Source of the DNA: Mycoplana rhizolycopersici
GTDB lineage: Bacteria; Pseudomonadota; Alphaproteobacteria; Rhizobiales; Rhizobiaceae
Direction of reading: 5' to 3'
Assembly (NCBI RefSeq): GCF_013378445.1
Contig: NZ_JABXYK010000003.1
Location: 1-64,000, forward strand
DNA length: 64,000 nt
Each line of letters starts with the position of its first letter. The first letter of the stretch is position 1. The notes under the pieces are model-generated. The model had not been told where the DNA came from, ran no database searches, and worked only from the letters and a program-made list of their open reading frames with translations. The position numbers and the translations under genes were made by a program. Positions 53,587 to 63,646 of this stretch are shown here, in pieces.

Positions 53587-54459
53587 TCAGCCATGCCAGC
53601 TGTCGTCGTTTCGCATCTGGGCGAGCGACATGCGGTAGTCTGGATAGCGGAACTTGAAGCCGAGCGCCCGCATTCTGGCATTCGAGACGCGCTTGTTCTC
53701 GCCGTAGAAGGAGCGGGCCATGGCCGAAAGCTCGGCCGTCTCGAAGGGGATCTCGGGGGGGATTTCCACGCCCAGCAGGCGCGCGGCCTCGGCCACCACG
53801 TCCTGCGGCGGCCCGGGCTCGTTGTCGGTGATGTTGAACACGCCGGACTGGCTGCGTTCGGCCAGAAACAACGCCGCTGCGCCGATGTCCTCCACACGGA
53901 TGCGGTTAAACACCTGGTCCTTCTTCACCAGCCGCCGCGCCGTGCCCTCCGCGACGTTGCGAAGCGCGTTTCGCCCTGGGCCGTAGATGCCGGCAAGGCG
54001 CAGGATCGCGACCGGGACCCCGCTTGCCTGCGAATACGCGAGCCAGCGGTTTTCTGCGTCCACGCGCTCGATCGAGCGGGCGGAGACGGGGTGCAGAGGC
54101 GTGTCCTCGTCCACCCACGCGCCCTTGTGATCGCCGTAGACGCCCACGGTGGAAAGATAGCCCGCCCATCGCAGCTTTGGCATCAGCGCGCCGATCGGCG
54201 GGACGCCGTCACGAAACAGTGGATCTCCGTTCTTGCCAGGCGCAATCGACTGCACGAGGTGGGTCGTCTTGCCCATGGCCTTGAGGAGCGTGTCGGAGAT
54301 CGTCTCGCCGTCATAGACGATGGCGTCCATCCCCAGAGCGGCGAGCGCGCCTGCTTTTTCGTGGGAACGTGTCGTACCGGCTGCCGCGTATCCTGCCGCC
54401 TGGAACGCCTGCGCGATCGCGCGGCCGGAGAAGCCCGCTCCCAACACCAGAAGACGCAT
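53587..54459 (-). CDS. NAD-dependent epimerase/SDR-like protein
   Basis: Rossmann-fold protein of 290 residues. The nucleotide-binding N-terminus is MRLLVLGAGFSGRAIAQAF. Further family features are YLSTVGVYGDHKGAW (Tyr/Ser region), LRLAGIYGPGRNAL and FNRIRVEDIGAAALFLAE. It is an extended SDR/NAD(P)-binding oxidoreductase of YeeZ type; the substrate is unknown. The start is two bases after the queG stop, so it is the 3' member of the GST-queG-SDR operon. Confidence 0.85.
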   Translation of the reverse strand: MRLLVLGAGFSGRAIAQAFQAAGYAAAGTTRSHEKAGALAALGMDAIVYDGETISDTLLKAMGKTTHLVQSIAPGKNGDPLFRDGVPPIGALMPKLRWAGYLSTVGVYGDHKGAWVDEDTPLHPVSARSIERVDAENRWLAYSQASGVPVAILRLAGIYGPGRNALRNVAEGTARRLVKKDQVFNRIRVEDIGAAALFLAERSQSGVFNITDNEPGPPQDVVAEAARLLGVEIPPEIPFETAELSAMARSFYGENKRVSNARMRALGFKFRYPDYRMSLAQMRNDDSWHG

Positions 54460-54461
54460 GA

Positions 54462-55628
54462 TCAGACCTCCGTCGCTGCCTCGTATTCCGCCCGCACCTC
54501 CGGGTCGGCCTCTTCGGCTGCTCTTCTAGCAAACTTCTGGAAGTTTTCTCTACCCAGCACTTGCCGTAGCGCCCAGACGGCCATGCCGCGCACGGTGGGG
54601 GAGGGGTCGCTTGCCAATAACTCGCAGATCGGCGCGAGCGCGGCATCACCGCTGTTGCCCGCAGCGATCAGGACATTGCGCACAAAGCGGTCGCGGCCGA
54701 TGCGCTTTACGGGAGATCCGGAAAAGCGCGTCCGGAACGCGGCATCGTCGAGCGTCAGAAGCTCGGCAAGTTTTGGCGCGCGCAGGTCGTCGCGTGCGTG
54801 AAACTTCATTTCCGCCGCAACGGCCGCGAACTTGTTCCAGGGGCAGGCGGCGAGGCAATCGTCGCATCCGTAGATGCGGTTGCCGAGCAGGGGGCGCAGT
54901 TCGCGCTCGATCATCCCCTTGTGCTCGATGGTCAAGTAGGAAATGCAGCGGCGGGCGTCGATCCTGTAAGGTGCCGGAAAGGCGCTCGTCGGACAGGCGT
55001 CCAGGCATGCCCGGCAGGAGCCGCAATGGTCGCGCTCGGGGGCGTCGGCTGCGAGGTCGGCGGTGGTGAACATGCTGCCGAGGAAGAGCCAGGAGCCGAA
55101 TTCACGGCTGACGAGGTTCGTGTGCTTGCCCTGCCAGCCAAGCCCTGCCTGCATGGCAAGCGGCTTCTCCATCACCGGTGCGGTATCGACGAAAACCTTC
55201 ACGTCCTCGCCGGCGCGCGCGGCAAAGCGGGTTGCAACTTCTTTCAGCTTGCCCTTGATGACGTCGTGGTAGTCCCGGTTCTTGGCATAGACCGAGATTG
55301 CCGCGCTGTCCTTCATGGCCAGCACGTTGCGCGGGTCTTCGTCGGGGCCATAGTTCATCCCGAACAGGACGACCGACCGCACCTCGCTCCACAGCACGCG
55401 GGGGTCGGCGCGGCGATCACGCGTCTCCGCCATCCAGTCCATGGTGCCGTGATAGCCTGCGGCGAGAAAGTCATCGAGACGGGCAGGCGCGTCGGGGATG
55501 GAATCCGGCCGCGCCACGCGACAGACGTCGAAGCCCCTGTCGGCTGCCTCGGCAAGGAGGAAGGCCTTGAGCTTTTCCCGCTGCCGCTCGCTCCGGTCCG
55601 CGCTGGTCGCCGCCCCGGCCATGGCCAT
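54462..55628 (-). CDS. queG: Epoxyqueuosine reductase
   Basis: Cobalamin-dependent enzyme of 388 residues performing the last step of queuosine synthesis in tRNA. The two iron-sulfur cluster motifs are [12 protein letters not shown] and [13 protein letters not shown]. The Cbl-binding N-terminal domain (about 20-180) contains [11 protein letters not shown], and a HEAT-like C-terminal domain follows. The catalytic Asp is probably in [10 protein letters not shown]. It follows the glutathione transferase gene by seven bases and precedes the SDR gene by two. Confidence 0.95.
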   Translation of the reverse strand: MAMAGAATSADRSERQREKLKAFLLAEAADRGFDVCRVARPDSIPDAPARLDDFLAAGYHGTMDWMAETRDRRADPRVLWSEVRSVVLFGMNYGPDEDPRNVLAMKDSAAISVYAKNRDYHDVIKGKLKEVATRFAARAGEDVKVFVDTAPVMEKPLAMQAGLGWQGKHTNLVSREFGSWLFLGSMFTTADLAADAPERDHCGSCRACLDACPTSAFPAPYRIDARRCISYLTIEHKGMIERELRPLLGNRIYGCDDCLAACPWNKFAAVAAEMKFHARDDLRAPKLAELLTLDDAAFRTRFSGSPVKRIGRDRFVRNVLIAAGNSGDAALAPICELLASDPSPTVRGMAVWALRQVLGRENFQKFARRAAEEADPEVRAEYEAATEV

Positions 55629-55635
55629 CGTCGCC

Positions 55636-56328
55636 CTAGAAATCGAGGTCCGCGTAGTGCGAGACCGGGGTTACGCCGCGCACGCGCTCGGCAAGCAGCG
55701 GCCGGAACGACGGGCGCGACTTGATGCGCTGGTACCAGTCCTTTGCCTGCGGTGCATCCTGCCAGTTGATCTCGCCCATATAGTCGAGCACCGAGACAGC
55801 CGCCGCCGCTGCAAGATCGGCGTAGCTCAGCCGGTCGCCGGCGAGGTAGGTGCGCGAACCGGCGAGCCACGACAGATATTTCATGTGCTGGCGGACATTG
55901 GCGCGCGAATTGCGCAGGATCTTGCTGTCCGGAGGGCCGCCGCCCTGGTCGGGCGTCATCTGCAGCTTGAAGATCCGCTCACGCACGAGCGGCCGGGTCA
56001 CATCCTGCTCCATCTTCTGCAGGAACCATTCCACGAGGCGGCGGATTTCAGCCCGCTGGAACGGATCTTCCGCCAGAAGCCGCCGGTCGCGCTTCAAGAC
56101 GCCGTGCGTCTCGTCCACATATTCGGAAATGACCATGGCGCCACAGAGCGCCCGCATGCTGTCGTCGACATAGACGGGCAGCGTCCCTGCCGGGTTCAAA
56201 GCCAGAAAGTCGCGCCGGTTTTCCCACGGCTGCTCCTCGGCGAGATCGGTCTGATAGCCGTATTCGGTCAGAACCAGCCGGATGAAACGGGAGGAGGAAG
56301 ACATCGAGTGATGATAGAGGGTCGGCAT
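55636..56328 (-). CDS. Glutathione S-transferase family protein
   Basis: Protein of 230 residues. The thioredoxin-like N-terminal domain (about 1-80, [20 protein letters not shown], with [16 protein letters not shown] carrying the cis-Pro) is followed by an all-alpha C-terminal domain (about 95-215, with [20 protein letters not shown]). It is cytosolic, and the substrate is unknown. It is the first gene of an apparent operon with queG and the SDR protein. It diverges from uppP across 169 bases. Confidence 0.88.
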   Translation of the reverse strand: MPTLYHHSMSSSSRFIRLVLTEYGYQTDLAEEQPWENRRDFLALNPAGTLPVYVDDSMRALCGAMVISEYVDETHGVLKRDRRLLAEDPFQRAEIRRLVEWFLQKMEQDVTRPLVRERIFKLQMTPDQGGGPPDSKILRNSRANVRQHMKYLSWLAGSRTYLAGDRLSYADLAAAAAVSVLDYMGEINWQDAPQAKDWYQRIKSRPSFRPLLAERVRGVTPVSHYADLDF

Positions 56329-56497
56329 AAGGCTTTTCTTTTGATGATCGTCGGAGGAAGTGGACCGGCCGTCGGCCGGGAAATGCGTTTGCGCTGTTCA
56401 CGACTCCTGACACAAAGCTATAGGAAGATGACAACGCAAACACAAGCGAATCAGTTTTTGATGATCGCTTGCGACATCATCTCTTCAAGGATTTTCC

Positions 56498-57304
56498 ATG
56501 GCCGACCAGTCGATTGTCAGCGCCCTCGTTCTCGGAGTGATCGAAGGCCTGACAGAGTTCATCCCCGTGTCCTCGACAGCCCACGTCCTGCTTGCAGGCC
56601 ACTTCATGGGCTTCAAGTCCCCGGGGAATACATTTGCCGTCCTGATCCAGCTCGGCGCTATCCTGGCGATCCTTGCCGTCTACGCGGCCAAACTGATCCA
56701 TATCGCATTGGCCCTGCCGACCAGCGTTGAGGCGAGGCGCTTCGTCTTCTGCGTCCTGCTTGCCTTTCTGCCGGCCGCGGTCATCGGTGTCTTCGCCCAT
56801 GATTTCATCAAGACGGTCCTGTTCGAGACGCCGCAGTTGATCTGCATCGTGCTGATCCTCGGCGGCATCGTGCTCTACGTCATCGACCGGCTGCCGCTGA
56901 AGCCGCGCTACAAGGACGTGATGGACTATCCGCCGTCGCTGGCGCTCAAGATCGGCTTCTTCCAGTGCCTCGCCATGATTCCCGGCACCTCGCGTTCGGG
57001 CGCCACGATCGCCGGTGCCCTCTTGATGGGAGCGGACAAGCGCTCGGCCGCGGAATTCTCGTTTTTCCTCGCCATGCCGACGATGCTCGGCGCGTTCACG
57101 CTCGACCTCTACAAGAATCGCGACGCATTGAGCTTCGACGACGGCATGCTGATTGTTGTCGGCTTCGTTGCCGCCTTCTTCTCGGCGCTGCTGGTCGTCC
57201 GCTCGCTGCTGGACTTCGTCTCGCGCCGCGGTTTTGCACCCTTTGCGATCTGGCGGATCGTCATCGGTATCGCCGGCCTGATCGGCCTGGCGCTCTGGGG
57301 GTAG
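56498..57304 (+). CDS. uppP: Undecaprenyl-diphosphatase
   Basis: Integral membrane enzyme of 268 residues that dephosphorylates undecaprenyl pyrophosphate, recycling the lipid carrier for cell wall synthesis; overproduction confers bacitracin resistance. The two hallmark motifs are present: [12 protein letters not shown] near the start (about 17-28) and [17 protein letters not shown] (about 161-177). There are about eight transmembrane helices. It is divergent from the GST operon and followed by an intrinsic terminator. Confidence 0.95.
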   Translation: MADQSIVSALVLGVIEGLTEFIPVSSTAHVLLAGHFMGFKSPGNTFAVLIQLGAILAILAVYAAKLIHIALALPTSVEARRFVFCVLLAFLPAAVIGVFAHDFIKTVLFETPQLICIVLILGGIVLYVIDRLPLKPRYKDVMDYPPSLALKIGFFQCLAMIPGTSRSGATIAGALLMGADKRSAAEFSFFLAMPTMLGAFTLDLYKNRDALSFDDGMLIVVGFVAAFFSALLVVRSLLDFVSRRGFAPFAIWRIVIGIAGLIGLALWG

Positions 57305-57363
57305 GGAGATTTCGCGAACCCGATCGGTTCGCGCAGATGCGTGCGCCTTCGGGCGCAGATATC

Positions 57364-57393
57364 AAGGGCCGGGCGTCGTAGTCCGGCCTTTTT
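57364..57393 (+). terminator. Intrinsic terminator after uppP
   Basis: GGCCGG (57367-57372) pairs with CCGGCC (57383-57388), extended by A-T pairs, and is followed by TTTTT. It lies 60 bases beyond uppP. Confidence 0.75.
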
Positions 57394-57397
57394 CCGT

Positions 57398-57550
57398 TCA
57401 GCGCTCGATCGACGAGGTCGTGCAGGGGTCGACGCCATAGGCCGGGGCGCAGCCGTGCTTGCCGGCGGCAACGGTGCTCGGTGCCATGAAGGAGCCTGCC
57501 AGGATCACCAGCGCCGCGCAGCCGAAGAAAAGTGCAATTGCCTTGCCCAT
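57398..57550 (-). CDS. Small exported protein, 50 residues
   Basis: A 50-codon frame encodes an apparent signal peptide (MGKAIALFFGCAALVILAGS, continuing to a probable cleavage near TVAA) and a short mature part with two cysteines (HGCAPAYGVDPC). An AAGGA sequence precedes the ATG by about 10 bases. It is short and unrecognised by me, but the signal-peptide-like composition and ribosome site argue that it is real. It lies between uppP and the NDUFA9-like gene. Confidence 0.6.
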   Translation of the reverse strand: MGKAIALFFGCAALVILAGSFMAPSTVAAGKHGCAPAYGVDPCTTSSIER

Positions 57551-57851
57551 GTCGAAGAAGTCCTTGAGGAAAGATGTACGCGGGTCTCGCCGGTCTGGCC
57601 CCTTGTGCGAGGCGGTGTGTATTCGCCGCCCTGCAAAACATCAATAACGGAACATGTTGAATGCTGCGTAAATGCTGTGCTGATTTTCGACAGTGCGGCA
57701 CAACTGCAACGCTCGGTCCCCGCACTGCGCGCTGGCGTTCAGATTGCCTGCGTGAATGCTCTTCGGACGGCCATCGGACGACCAAAGAAAACGCCGCCCG
57801 GTGCCAGGCGGCGTGATGATTTGCGCGATACGCTTGATCCCTTTGGAGGCC
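57551..57851. other. Intergenic region upstream of the small exported gene
   Basis: About 300 bases hold the promoter region of the 50-codon gene and, at its right end, the terminator of the NDUFA9-like gene. I find no other convincing gene. Confidence 0.5.
57785..57814 (-). terminator. Intrinsic terminator of the NDUFA9-like gene
   Basis: ACGCCGCC (57791-57798) and GGCGGCGT (57807-57814) form the stem; on the minus strand it is followed by TTTTCTTT. It lies about 40 bases beyond the stop. Confidence 0.8.
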
Positions 57852-58826
57852 TCAGGCCGTTCCACGGGTGAACTGGCCCTGCGGGCGGTAGCGGACCAGA
57901 TAGGACGGCAGGATCGCTTCGGCGAGCGCCGGCGCGATTCCGAGCGCCTGTATGGTGCGCCCCTCCTTCTTGGCCTCGTCGGAGACGATGTTGTCCGAAC
58001 GCAGCAAGCGGACCTGGTCCGGCGTCAGCGGCGGCTCGACGAAGGGGACGAGCGAGGCGAACGAGCCGATCATCGAGGCGATGCCGAAGGGCAGCGAGAC
58101 GAACGGACGCTTGCGGTCGATCACGTCGAGCATCAGTTCCAGACACTGGCGGAAGGTCAGGATTTCCGGGCCGCCCAGTTCGTAGGTCGTACCTTTGATG
58201 GCGTGTCCGTCGACGGAACGCGCCACGGCCTCGGCCACGTCGGCGACGTAGACCGGCTGGAACTTGGTGTGGCCGCCGCCGACCAGCGGCAGGACGGGTG
58301 CGAAGCGCGACATGTTGGCGAACTTGTTGAAGAAGCCGTCTTCCGGTCCGAAGACGATCGACGGACGCAGAATCACGGCTTCCGGCAGCACCTCGCGGAT
58401 ACCCAGTTCGCCGCGTCCCTTGGACCGGGCGTAGTCGGAAGCCGAATTGGCCTCAGCGCCGATCGCCGAGATGTGTGTCAGCGTGGCGCCGCGGGCGCGG
58501 GCGGCCTCGGCAACGGCGCGTGCGCCGAAATCCTGCACGGCGTCGAAGCGCTGGCGGCCCTTCTCGAACAGGATGCCGACGCAGTTGACGACGTGATCGG
58601 CGTCGTGGATGGCGCGGTCGATCGAGTCGCGGTAGCGCAGGTTCGCCTGAACGAAGGAGATCTGGCCAAGGCCGCCGATCGGCTGCAGGAACCCTGCCAG
58701 ATCCGGCCGCCGCACGGCCACGCGGATGCGGTAGCCGCGCCTTGCGAGCGCACGGACCACATGACGGCCGACAAATCCGGAACCACCGAATACGGTGACC
58801 TGCGGCGGAAGGTTGGAGAGGGTCAT
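57852..58826 (-). CDS. NDUFA9-like NAD(P)-binding protein
   Basis: Protein of 324 residues of the atypical SDR family related to complex I subunit NDUFA9. The N-terminus has the dinucleotide-binding GGSGFVGRHVVRALARRGYR. Other blocks are DHVVNCVGILFE, RPSIVFGPEDGFFNKF and the GTTYELGGPEILTFRQCL stretch. Bacterial homologues are thought to assist respiratory-chain assembly or lipid/quinone metabolism; this is not proven. A good terminator follows the gene. It is monocistronic. Confidence 0.87.
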   Translation of the reverse strand: MTLSNLPPQVTVFGGSGFVGRHVVRALARRGYRIRVAVRRPDLAGFLQPIGGLGQISFVQANLRYRDSIDRAIHDADHVVNCVGILFEKGRQRFDAVQDFGARAVAEAARARGATLTHISAIGAEANSASDYARSKGRGELGIREVLPEAVILRPSIVFGPEDGFFNKFANMSRFAPVLPLVGGGHTKFQPVYVADVAEAVARSVDGHAIKGTTYELGGPEILTFRQCLELMLDVIDRKRPFVSLPFGIASMIGSFASLVPFVEPPLTPDQVRLLRSDNIVSDEAKKEGRTIQALGIAPALAEAILPSYLVRYRPQGQFTRGTA

Positions 58827-58946
58827 GCGGGAAGCTCCTGGAATAGGCGAAGGTAGGTGAGGCCTACATAGCCCAAACCACCGGGGAGGTGAAGGCTTGT
58901 CTGCACGTGCCTTGTTGCAACTTCCGCGCCTGTCGTTGTCGGTGAG

Positions 58947-59234
58947 TCAGACCCCTTCGACGACCACCATCTCCGCGTCCGCGACTTCCTGGCGGATGGC
59001 GGCCGCGATCTGATATTCGGGGGAGTTGTAGCAGTCGATCGCCGCCTGCAGCGAGGGAAACTCGATCACGACGTTGCGGGCGCGAACCTGTCCTTCAAGC
59101 TTCTCGAAGGCGCCGCCGCGGGCGAGGAAGTTCGCCCCGTACTTCTCGAATGCCGGCTTGGCGGCCGCGACATAGTCCTTGTAGCGCTCGGCGTCGCGGA
59201 CATCCACGCGTGCGATCCAGTATCCCTTGGCCAT
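58947..59234 (-). CDS. DUF1330 protein
   Basis: Small protein of 95 residues with the dimeric ferredoxin-like DUF1330 fold. MAKGYWIARVDVRDAERYKD at the start and the VVIEFPSLQAAIDCYNSPEY segment are diagnostic. The function is unknown. It follows pyrF by 16 bases and is the last gene of the pmtA-phosphatase-pyrF-DUF1330 run. Confidence 0.88.
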   Translation of the reverse strand: MAKGYWIARVDVRDAERYKDYVAAAKPAFEKYGANFLARGGAFEKLEGQVRARNVVIEFPSLQAAIDCYNSPEYQIAAAIRQEVADAEMVVVEGV

Positions 59235-59250
59235 TTCGTCTCTCCCTTGA

Positions 59251-59949
59251 TTACGCTTTGAGCGCGTCCGTCATTTCGGCCAGAATGGCCTCTGCCGCCG
59301 CGCGCGGGTCTGCGGCCTTTACGATCGGTCGCGCCACGACGAGATGGCTCGATCCGGCCTTCAAGGCTTCCGCAGGCGTCATCACCCGCTTCTGGTCCCC
59401 CTTCTCCGCACCGGTCGGGCGGATGCCGGGCGTGACGATCGCCATGTCAGGGCCGACAATGCCGCGCACGGCAGCAGCCTCCTCGGCCGAGCAGACGATG
59501 CCGCCCATGCCGGCGGCGCGCGCCTGTTCGGCCCGGCGCTGCACCAGCGCCTGCGGCGTGTCGTGATATCCCGCCTCGATCAGGTCTTCTGCATCCATGG
59601 AGGTCAGCACGGTGACGCCGAGCAGGCACAGGCCGGAGCCGGCCGCCGCCTCCACCGCCGCGCGCATCGCCTTCGGATAGGCGTGCAGCGTCAGCATCGA
59701 CATGCCCATCTTCGCGATGTTCTCCACGCCCTTGGCTACCGTGTTGTCGATGTCCAGCAGTTTCATGTCGAGGAAGACCTTCTTGCCGTCCTGGGCAAGG
59801 TCGCGGGCGAACTCGAGCCCGCCTGCGAAGACCAGCTGGTAGCCGATCTTGTAGAAGAGCACGCTGTCGCCGAGCGCGCGGACCTTCTCCTCGGCCTCCG
59901 CCACGGTCGGAACATCTAGTCCGACGATCAGTCGTTCGCGCGCCTCCAT
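59251..59949 (-). CDS. pyrF: Orotidine 5'-phosphate decarboxylase
   Basis: Enzyme of 232 residues that makes UMP from OMP. The TIM-barrel catalytic [11 protein letters not shown] (Asp-Lys-x-x-Asp) is present at about 63-73. The PGIRPTG phosphate loop and the VVARPIVKA end are also present. The ATG at 59949 lies two bases from the upstream histidine-phosphatase stop, with AAGGGG upstream; a longer frame to 60120 is not conserved. It is in a four-gene leftward run. Confidence 0.96.
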   Translation of the reverse strand: MEARERLIVGLDVPTVAEAEEKVRALGDSVLFYKIGYQLVFAGGLEFARDLAQDGKKVFLDMKLLDIDNTVAKGVENIAKMGMSMLTLHAYPKAMRAAVEAAAGSGLCLLGVTVLTSMDAEDLIEAGYHDTPQALVQRRAEQARAAGMGGIVCSAEEAAAVRGIVGPDMAIVTPGIRPTGAEKGDQKRVMTPAEALKAGSSHLVVARPIVKAADPRAAAEAILAEMTDALKA

Positions 59950-59950
59950 C

Positions 59951-60535
59951 CTAGCACCCCTTCCATGTTTCCATCGCCGTCCAGTCGCATGCGCCAGAGC
60001 GATCTTCAAGCCGGAAGGCGAAAAGATTGCCGCCGTCGCCGGGCTGGTCGTGGCGCCGGGCGATCGGCAGGCCGAAGAGATGGCACTTGAGCAGCGTCCC
60101 CACGCCGCCATGCCCGACAAAGGCGATCGGCCCCGCGGTGCCGTGGTCTTTCAGGATGGCGTCCACCCGGGCGACGATCCGCGCCTGCGCGTCGGCGGCC
60201 CGCTCCCAGCCGCGAAAGCTCTCCGTCGGATGGGCGAAGAACCAGTCGGCAGCCTCCTGGAAGCGTTCGGGCGGCAGAAAGCCGGTGGCGGAGCGGTCGT
60301 TCTCGCCTATTCCCTTCACCACCTCGACCGTGAGGCCCGCCGCCTGCGCAAGGATTTCTGCCGTCTCGACTGCCTTCGTCTCGTCACTGGAGATGATACG
60401 TTTCAGCGTGCGTGCCCAATCCGCCTGCGCCGCCCGGGTCGCGCGCTCGCGCCCTTTCGCAGACAGGCTCCATTTCGGAACCGGCACGTCCGGATCGATC
60501 CGCACCTGAGGATGGGTGATGTAGAGCGCCAGCAT
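59951..60535 (-). CDS. Histidine phosphatase-superfamily protein
   Basis: Protein of 194 residues of the phosphoglycerate-mutase-like fold. The usual N-terminal RHG catalytic motif appears as THP in [15 protein letters not shown], so the phosphorylated His is kept but the flanking Arg and Gly are changed. The second His, in [11 protein letters not shown], is conserved. A conserved [14 protein letters not shown] block carries acid/base residues. Activity is plausible but atypical; the substrate is unknown. It is between pmtA (nine-base gap) and pyrF (one base). Confidence 0.82.
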   Translation of the reverse strand: MLALYITHPQVRIDPDVPVPKWSLSAKGRERATRAAQADWARTLKRIISSDETKAVETAEILAQAAGLTVEVVKGIGENDRSATGFLPPERFQEAADWFFAHPTESFRGWERAADAQARIVARVDAILKDHGTAGPIAFVGHGGVGTLLKCHLFGLPIARRHDQPGDGGNLFAFRLEDRSGACDWTAMETWKGC

Positions 60536-60544
60536 CGGCCTTGC

Positions 60545-61147
60545 TCAGTGCGACTTGCGATAGGTCCACAGCTGCGCCGGCGGAATGTTGCGCACGACGA
60601 AATCGAGATGGCTGATTTGGTAGCGGTCCGGCATGGCGGTGACGGGTGACACCGGTCCATAGGAGATCTGCACGACGGGTCTTCCCGCCGGGATGCGTCG
60701 CAGCAGGTCCTCGATGAGCGAAACACGCCGGTGCATGGGGAAGTTCAGCAGCGGCACGGCCGAGATCACGCTGTCGAACTGCTGGTCCTTGAACACGCCA
60801 AGCGTCCGGTCGAGATCGAAGGCGTCGCCGTTGATGAAGTGCACGCCGTCGAAGCGCTCCACCAGGTGATTGTAGAAGTCGGTCGAGTATTCGATCGAGA
60901 CGATCTTGTCGGGCGCCACGCCTCTTTCCAGGATCGCCTTGGTAATCGCTCCGGTTCCGGGGCCGAGCTCCAGCACCGGCAGGCCGGAATGCGGGTTGAT
61001 GACGCCGGCCATGCGCCGCGCAGTGATCGAAGACGTCGGGATGATGGACCCGACGGCGCGCGTGTTGCTGATCCAACCCTTGAAGAAGCGGATCTCCTCG
61101 TCAAATTTCTTGCCGAGCCGTTCCTTCACCTTCACCCGCAAACTCAT
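60545..61147 (-). CDS. pmtA: Phosphatidylethanolamine N-methyltransferase PmtA
   Basis: SAM-dependent enzyme of 200 residues that methylates phosphatidylethanolamine towards phosphatidylcholine, an important rhizobial membrane lipid. The start MSLRVKVKERLGKKFDEEIR is typical of the Sinorhizobium-type enzyme; the SAM site is VLELGPGTGAITKAIL, with IISVEYS-like (KIVSIEYSTDF) and VISAVPLLNFP blocks. The ATG at 61147 has a GGGGAA ribosome site; a longer frame is not conserved. It heads a four-gene run. Confidence 0.9.
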   Translation of the reverse strand: MSLRVKVKERLGKKFDEEIRFFKGWISNTRAVGSIIPTSSITARRMAGVINPHSGLPVLELGPGTGAITKAILERGVAPDKIVSIEYSTDFYNHLVERFDGVHFINGDAFDLDRTLGVFKDQQFDSVISAVPLLNFPMHRRVSLIEDLLRRIPAGRPVVQISYGPVSPVTAMPDRYQISHLDFVVRNIPPAQLWTYRKSH

Positions 61148-61294
61148 CTTGATTCCCCGGTTGTGGCCGTCAAGGAACTGCTCCGCCACCCCTGCAGCGC
61201 AGATGCCTCGAACCGCGTCGATTCTCTGCGCCACTATGTGTGGCTATTTGCGTCAAAAACAAGTCTGATCGCGCCGGATCAACAGTTTGACTTG

Positions 61295-61326
61295 TAAAGA
61301 AAAAGGCGAGCCTTTCGACCCGCCTT
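61295..61326 (-). terminator. Intrinsic terminator of dnaN
   Basis: On the minus strand AAGGCG and CGCCTT pair (61326-61303) around a purine-rich loop and are followed by TTTTTCTTT. It ends about 24 bases beyond the dnaN stop. Confidence 0.75.
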
Positions 61327-61349
61327 CCAGCATTCAGCCTTGATGCACA

Positions 61350-62468
61350 TCAAACGCGCATCGGCATCAGCACATACAGCGCATCGTCGCCCGCAAGGTC
61401 GCGCACCAGCGTCGGCGAACCCGGATCGGCCAGCATGAACACCGCCTCCTCGCCGGAAAGCTGCGATGTGATGTCGAGCAGGTATTTGGCGTTGAAGCCG
61501 ATTTCGAGCGGGTCACTGTCGTAGCCCACCGGCAGCTCTTCGGTGGCGCTGCCGGAATCGGGGTTGTTGACCGTCAGCGTCATCTGGCCGTCGCCGATCG
61601 CGAGCTTCACCGCCCGCCCGCGTTCGGAGGAGATGGTGGACACGCGGTCGACCGCCTGTGCGAAGGACTGGCAGTCGATCTTCAGTTCCTTGTCGTTGTT
61701 GGTGGGAATGACGCGCTGGTAGTCGGGGAACGTGCCGTCGATCAGCTTGGACGTCAGCACGACGGAGCCGAGCGTGAAGCGGATCTTCGCGTCGGAAACC
61801 TCGATGGTGACGATGAGTTCCGGATTGTCCACCAGCTTCTGCAGTTCGCCGACGGTCTTGCGCGGGATGATGATGCCCGGCATGCCTTCCGAACCCGAAG
61901 GCGCCTCTACGTCGGCGCGCGCCAGCCGGTGACCATCGGTTGCGACGGCGCGCAGCTTCAGCTTGCCCGCGCTCTCGATGGTATGCATGAAGATACCGTT
62001 GAGGTAGTAGCGCGTCTCTTCCGTCGAGATCGCGAACTGCGTCCTGTCGATCAGCATCTTCAGGTCTGTCGCCTTCAGGCGGAACGTGTGGCTGAAGCTG
62101 CCGGCCGTCAGGTCGGGGAAGTCGGACTGCGGCAGGCACTGCAGCGAGAACTTCGAGCGGCCGGACGCGACCGTCATAGACCCGCCGTCCGGCGTGTTGG
62201 CCAGCAGCACTTCGGAGCCGTCCGGCAACTTGCGCACGATGTCGTAAAGCAGATGCGCCGGAACGGTCGTAGCGCCCGCCTGTTCGATCTGTGCGGGCGT
62301 CGCCTCGGTGATTTCCAGGTCGAGGTCGGTCGCCTTCATCTCAAGCCCGGCGCCTTCCGAGCGCAGCAGCACGTTCGACAGGATCGGTATCGTGTTGCGG
62401 CGTTCGACCACGCGATGGACATGGTTGAGCGACTTCAGGAGATTGGACCGTTCGATTGTGATGCGCAT
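61350..62468 (-). CDS. dnaN: DNA polymerase III beta sliding clamp
   Basis: Replication clamp of 372 residues, the normal family length. Three repeated clamp domains are visible, with RITIERSNLLKSLNHVHRVV at the start, DRTQFAISTEETRYYLNGIF in domain 2 and a terminal MPMRV. It encircles DNA and tethers Pol III. The ATG at 62468 is fixed by homology; the longer frame adds a non-conserved 121 residues. dnaA and recF are not adjacent, as is common in rhizobia. Confidence 0.97.
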   Translation of the reverse strand: MRITIERSNLLKSLNHVHRVVERRNTIPILSNVLLRSEGAGLEMKATDLDLEITEATPAQIEQAGATTVPAHLLYDIVRKLPDGSEVLLANTPDGGSMTVASGRSKFSLQCLPQSDFPDLTAGSFSHTFRLKATDLKMLIDRTQFAISTEETRYYLNGIFMHTIESAGKLKLRAVATDGHRLARADVEAPSGSEGMPGIIIPRKTVGELQKLVDNPELIVTIEVSDAKIRFTLGSVVLTSKLIDGTFPDYQRVIPTNNDKELKIDCQSFAQAVDRVSTISSERGRAVKLAIGDGQMTLTVNNPDSGSATEELPVGYDSDPLEIGFNAKYLLDITSQLSGEEAVFMLADPGSPTLVRDLAGDDALYVLMPMRV

Positions 62469-62710
62469 TGGAGTACCGCTTTCGACCGCTCTGCCCGCCG
62501 GCCGTGCCGACGCGGCGTCTTCTTGTTTGCCGGCTGGCGCCGGAAGGATGTGGACGGGCAAATTGGCAGATTTATCCGTCCAATTGCAAGAGGCATGGCG
62601 ATTGCCATAGGGGATAGAACCGTCCCCCGCCGTTCCCGCGCCCTTGCGGCCCGTCCCGGTCTCGCCCATAAGGAAGCTAGCCCGCCTCGACCGGGACGAA
62701 AAGCAGGAAT

Positions 62711-63646
62711 ATGACGTCTCGCATGCATGAACAGCCGCAAAGGGAGGCAGCGCCGGCTGCCCGTCACTATCGCGTCCACGGCGCGCTCGTGCCCGCGCGG
62801 CCGCTCGAGCCTGCGCTCTATCTGGTCGCAACCCCGATCGGCAATCTCGGCGACATCACTCTGCGGGCGCTGGAGACCCTTGCCGGCGCCGACGTGCTGG
62901 CCTGCGAGGACACCCGCGTCACCCGCGTTCTGCTCGACCGCTACGGCATCGTGACGCGCCCTTACGCCTACCACGAGCACAATGCCGACGAGGTCGGTCC
63001 GAAGCTCGTCGCCGCACTGGACGAGGGGCGCTCGGTGGCATTGGTCTCCGATGCCGGCACGCCGCTCGTCTCCGATCCCGGCTATCGCCTCGGCCAACTC
63101 GCGCTTGCCGCTGGCCACAAGGTCGTGCCGATCCCCGGACCGTCGGCGCCGCTCGCAGCGCTCGTCGGCTCGGGCCTGCCGAACGATGCCTTCCTATTCG
63201 CGGGCTTCCTGCCGGTGAAGGACAAGGCGCGCCGCGATCGCCTGGGCGAACTCGGCCGCGTGCCGTCGACGTTGATCTTTTTTGAATCGCCCCACCGGAT
63301 CGGGGCGACGCTTGCCGCTGCGGCAGATGTTCTGGGCGGCGCGAGACAGGCCTGCGTGTGCCGCGAACTGACCAAGACTTTCGAGGAATTCCGCCGCGGC
63401 TCGCTTGAAGAGCTTGCCGCCCACTATGCGGGAAACCCCCAGGTGAAGGGCGAGATCGTGCTCGTTGTCGCGCCGCCGGCGGAAGAGCCGCCGCCGGAAG
63501 CAGCCGACGTCGATGCACTGCTTGCCGGGCTCGTGGCCGACATGCCGGCCGGGAAGGCGGCGACCGAGGCCGCGCGCCAGACGGGACTGCCCCGGCGCGA
63601 CCTCTACCAGCGCCTGCTCGAACTGAAGGCCGAACATGGGCGATGA
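62711..63646 (+). CDS. rsmI: 16S rRNA (cytidine-1402) 2'-O-methyltransferase
   Basis: SAM-dependent enzyme of 311 residues modifying C1402 of 16S rRNA. The conserved [20 protein letters not shown] block, [20 protein letters not shown] and the [16 protein letters not shown] motif match RsmI. The extreme N-terminal 35 residues are a variable extension. It overlaps the next gene by 11 bases (63636-63646), so translation is probably coupled. It is divergent from dnaN. Confidence 0.95.
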   Translation: MTSRMHEQPQREAAPAARHYRVHGALVPARPLEPALYLVATPIGNLGDITLRALETLAGADVLACEDTRVTRVLLDRYGIVTRPYAYHEHNADEVGPKLVAALDEGRSVALVSDAGTPLVSDPGYRLGQLALAAGHKVVPIPGPSAPLAALVGSGLPNDAFLFAGFLPVKDKARRDRLGELGRVPSTLIFFESPHRIGATLAAAADVLGGARQACVCRELTKTFEEFRRGSLEELAAHYAGNPQVKGEIVLVVAPPAEEPPPEAADVDALLAGLVADMPAGKAATEAARQTGLPRRDLYQRLLELKAEHGR

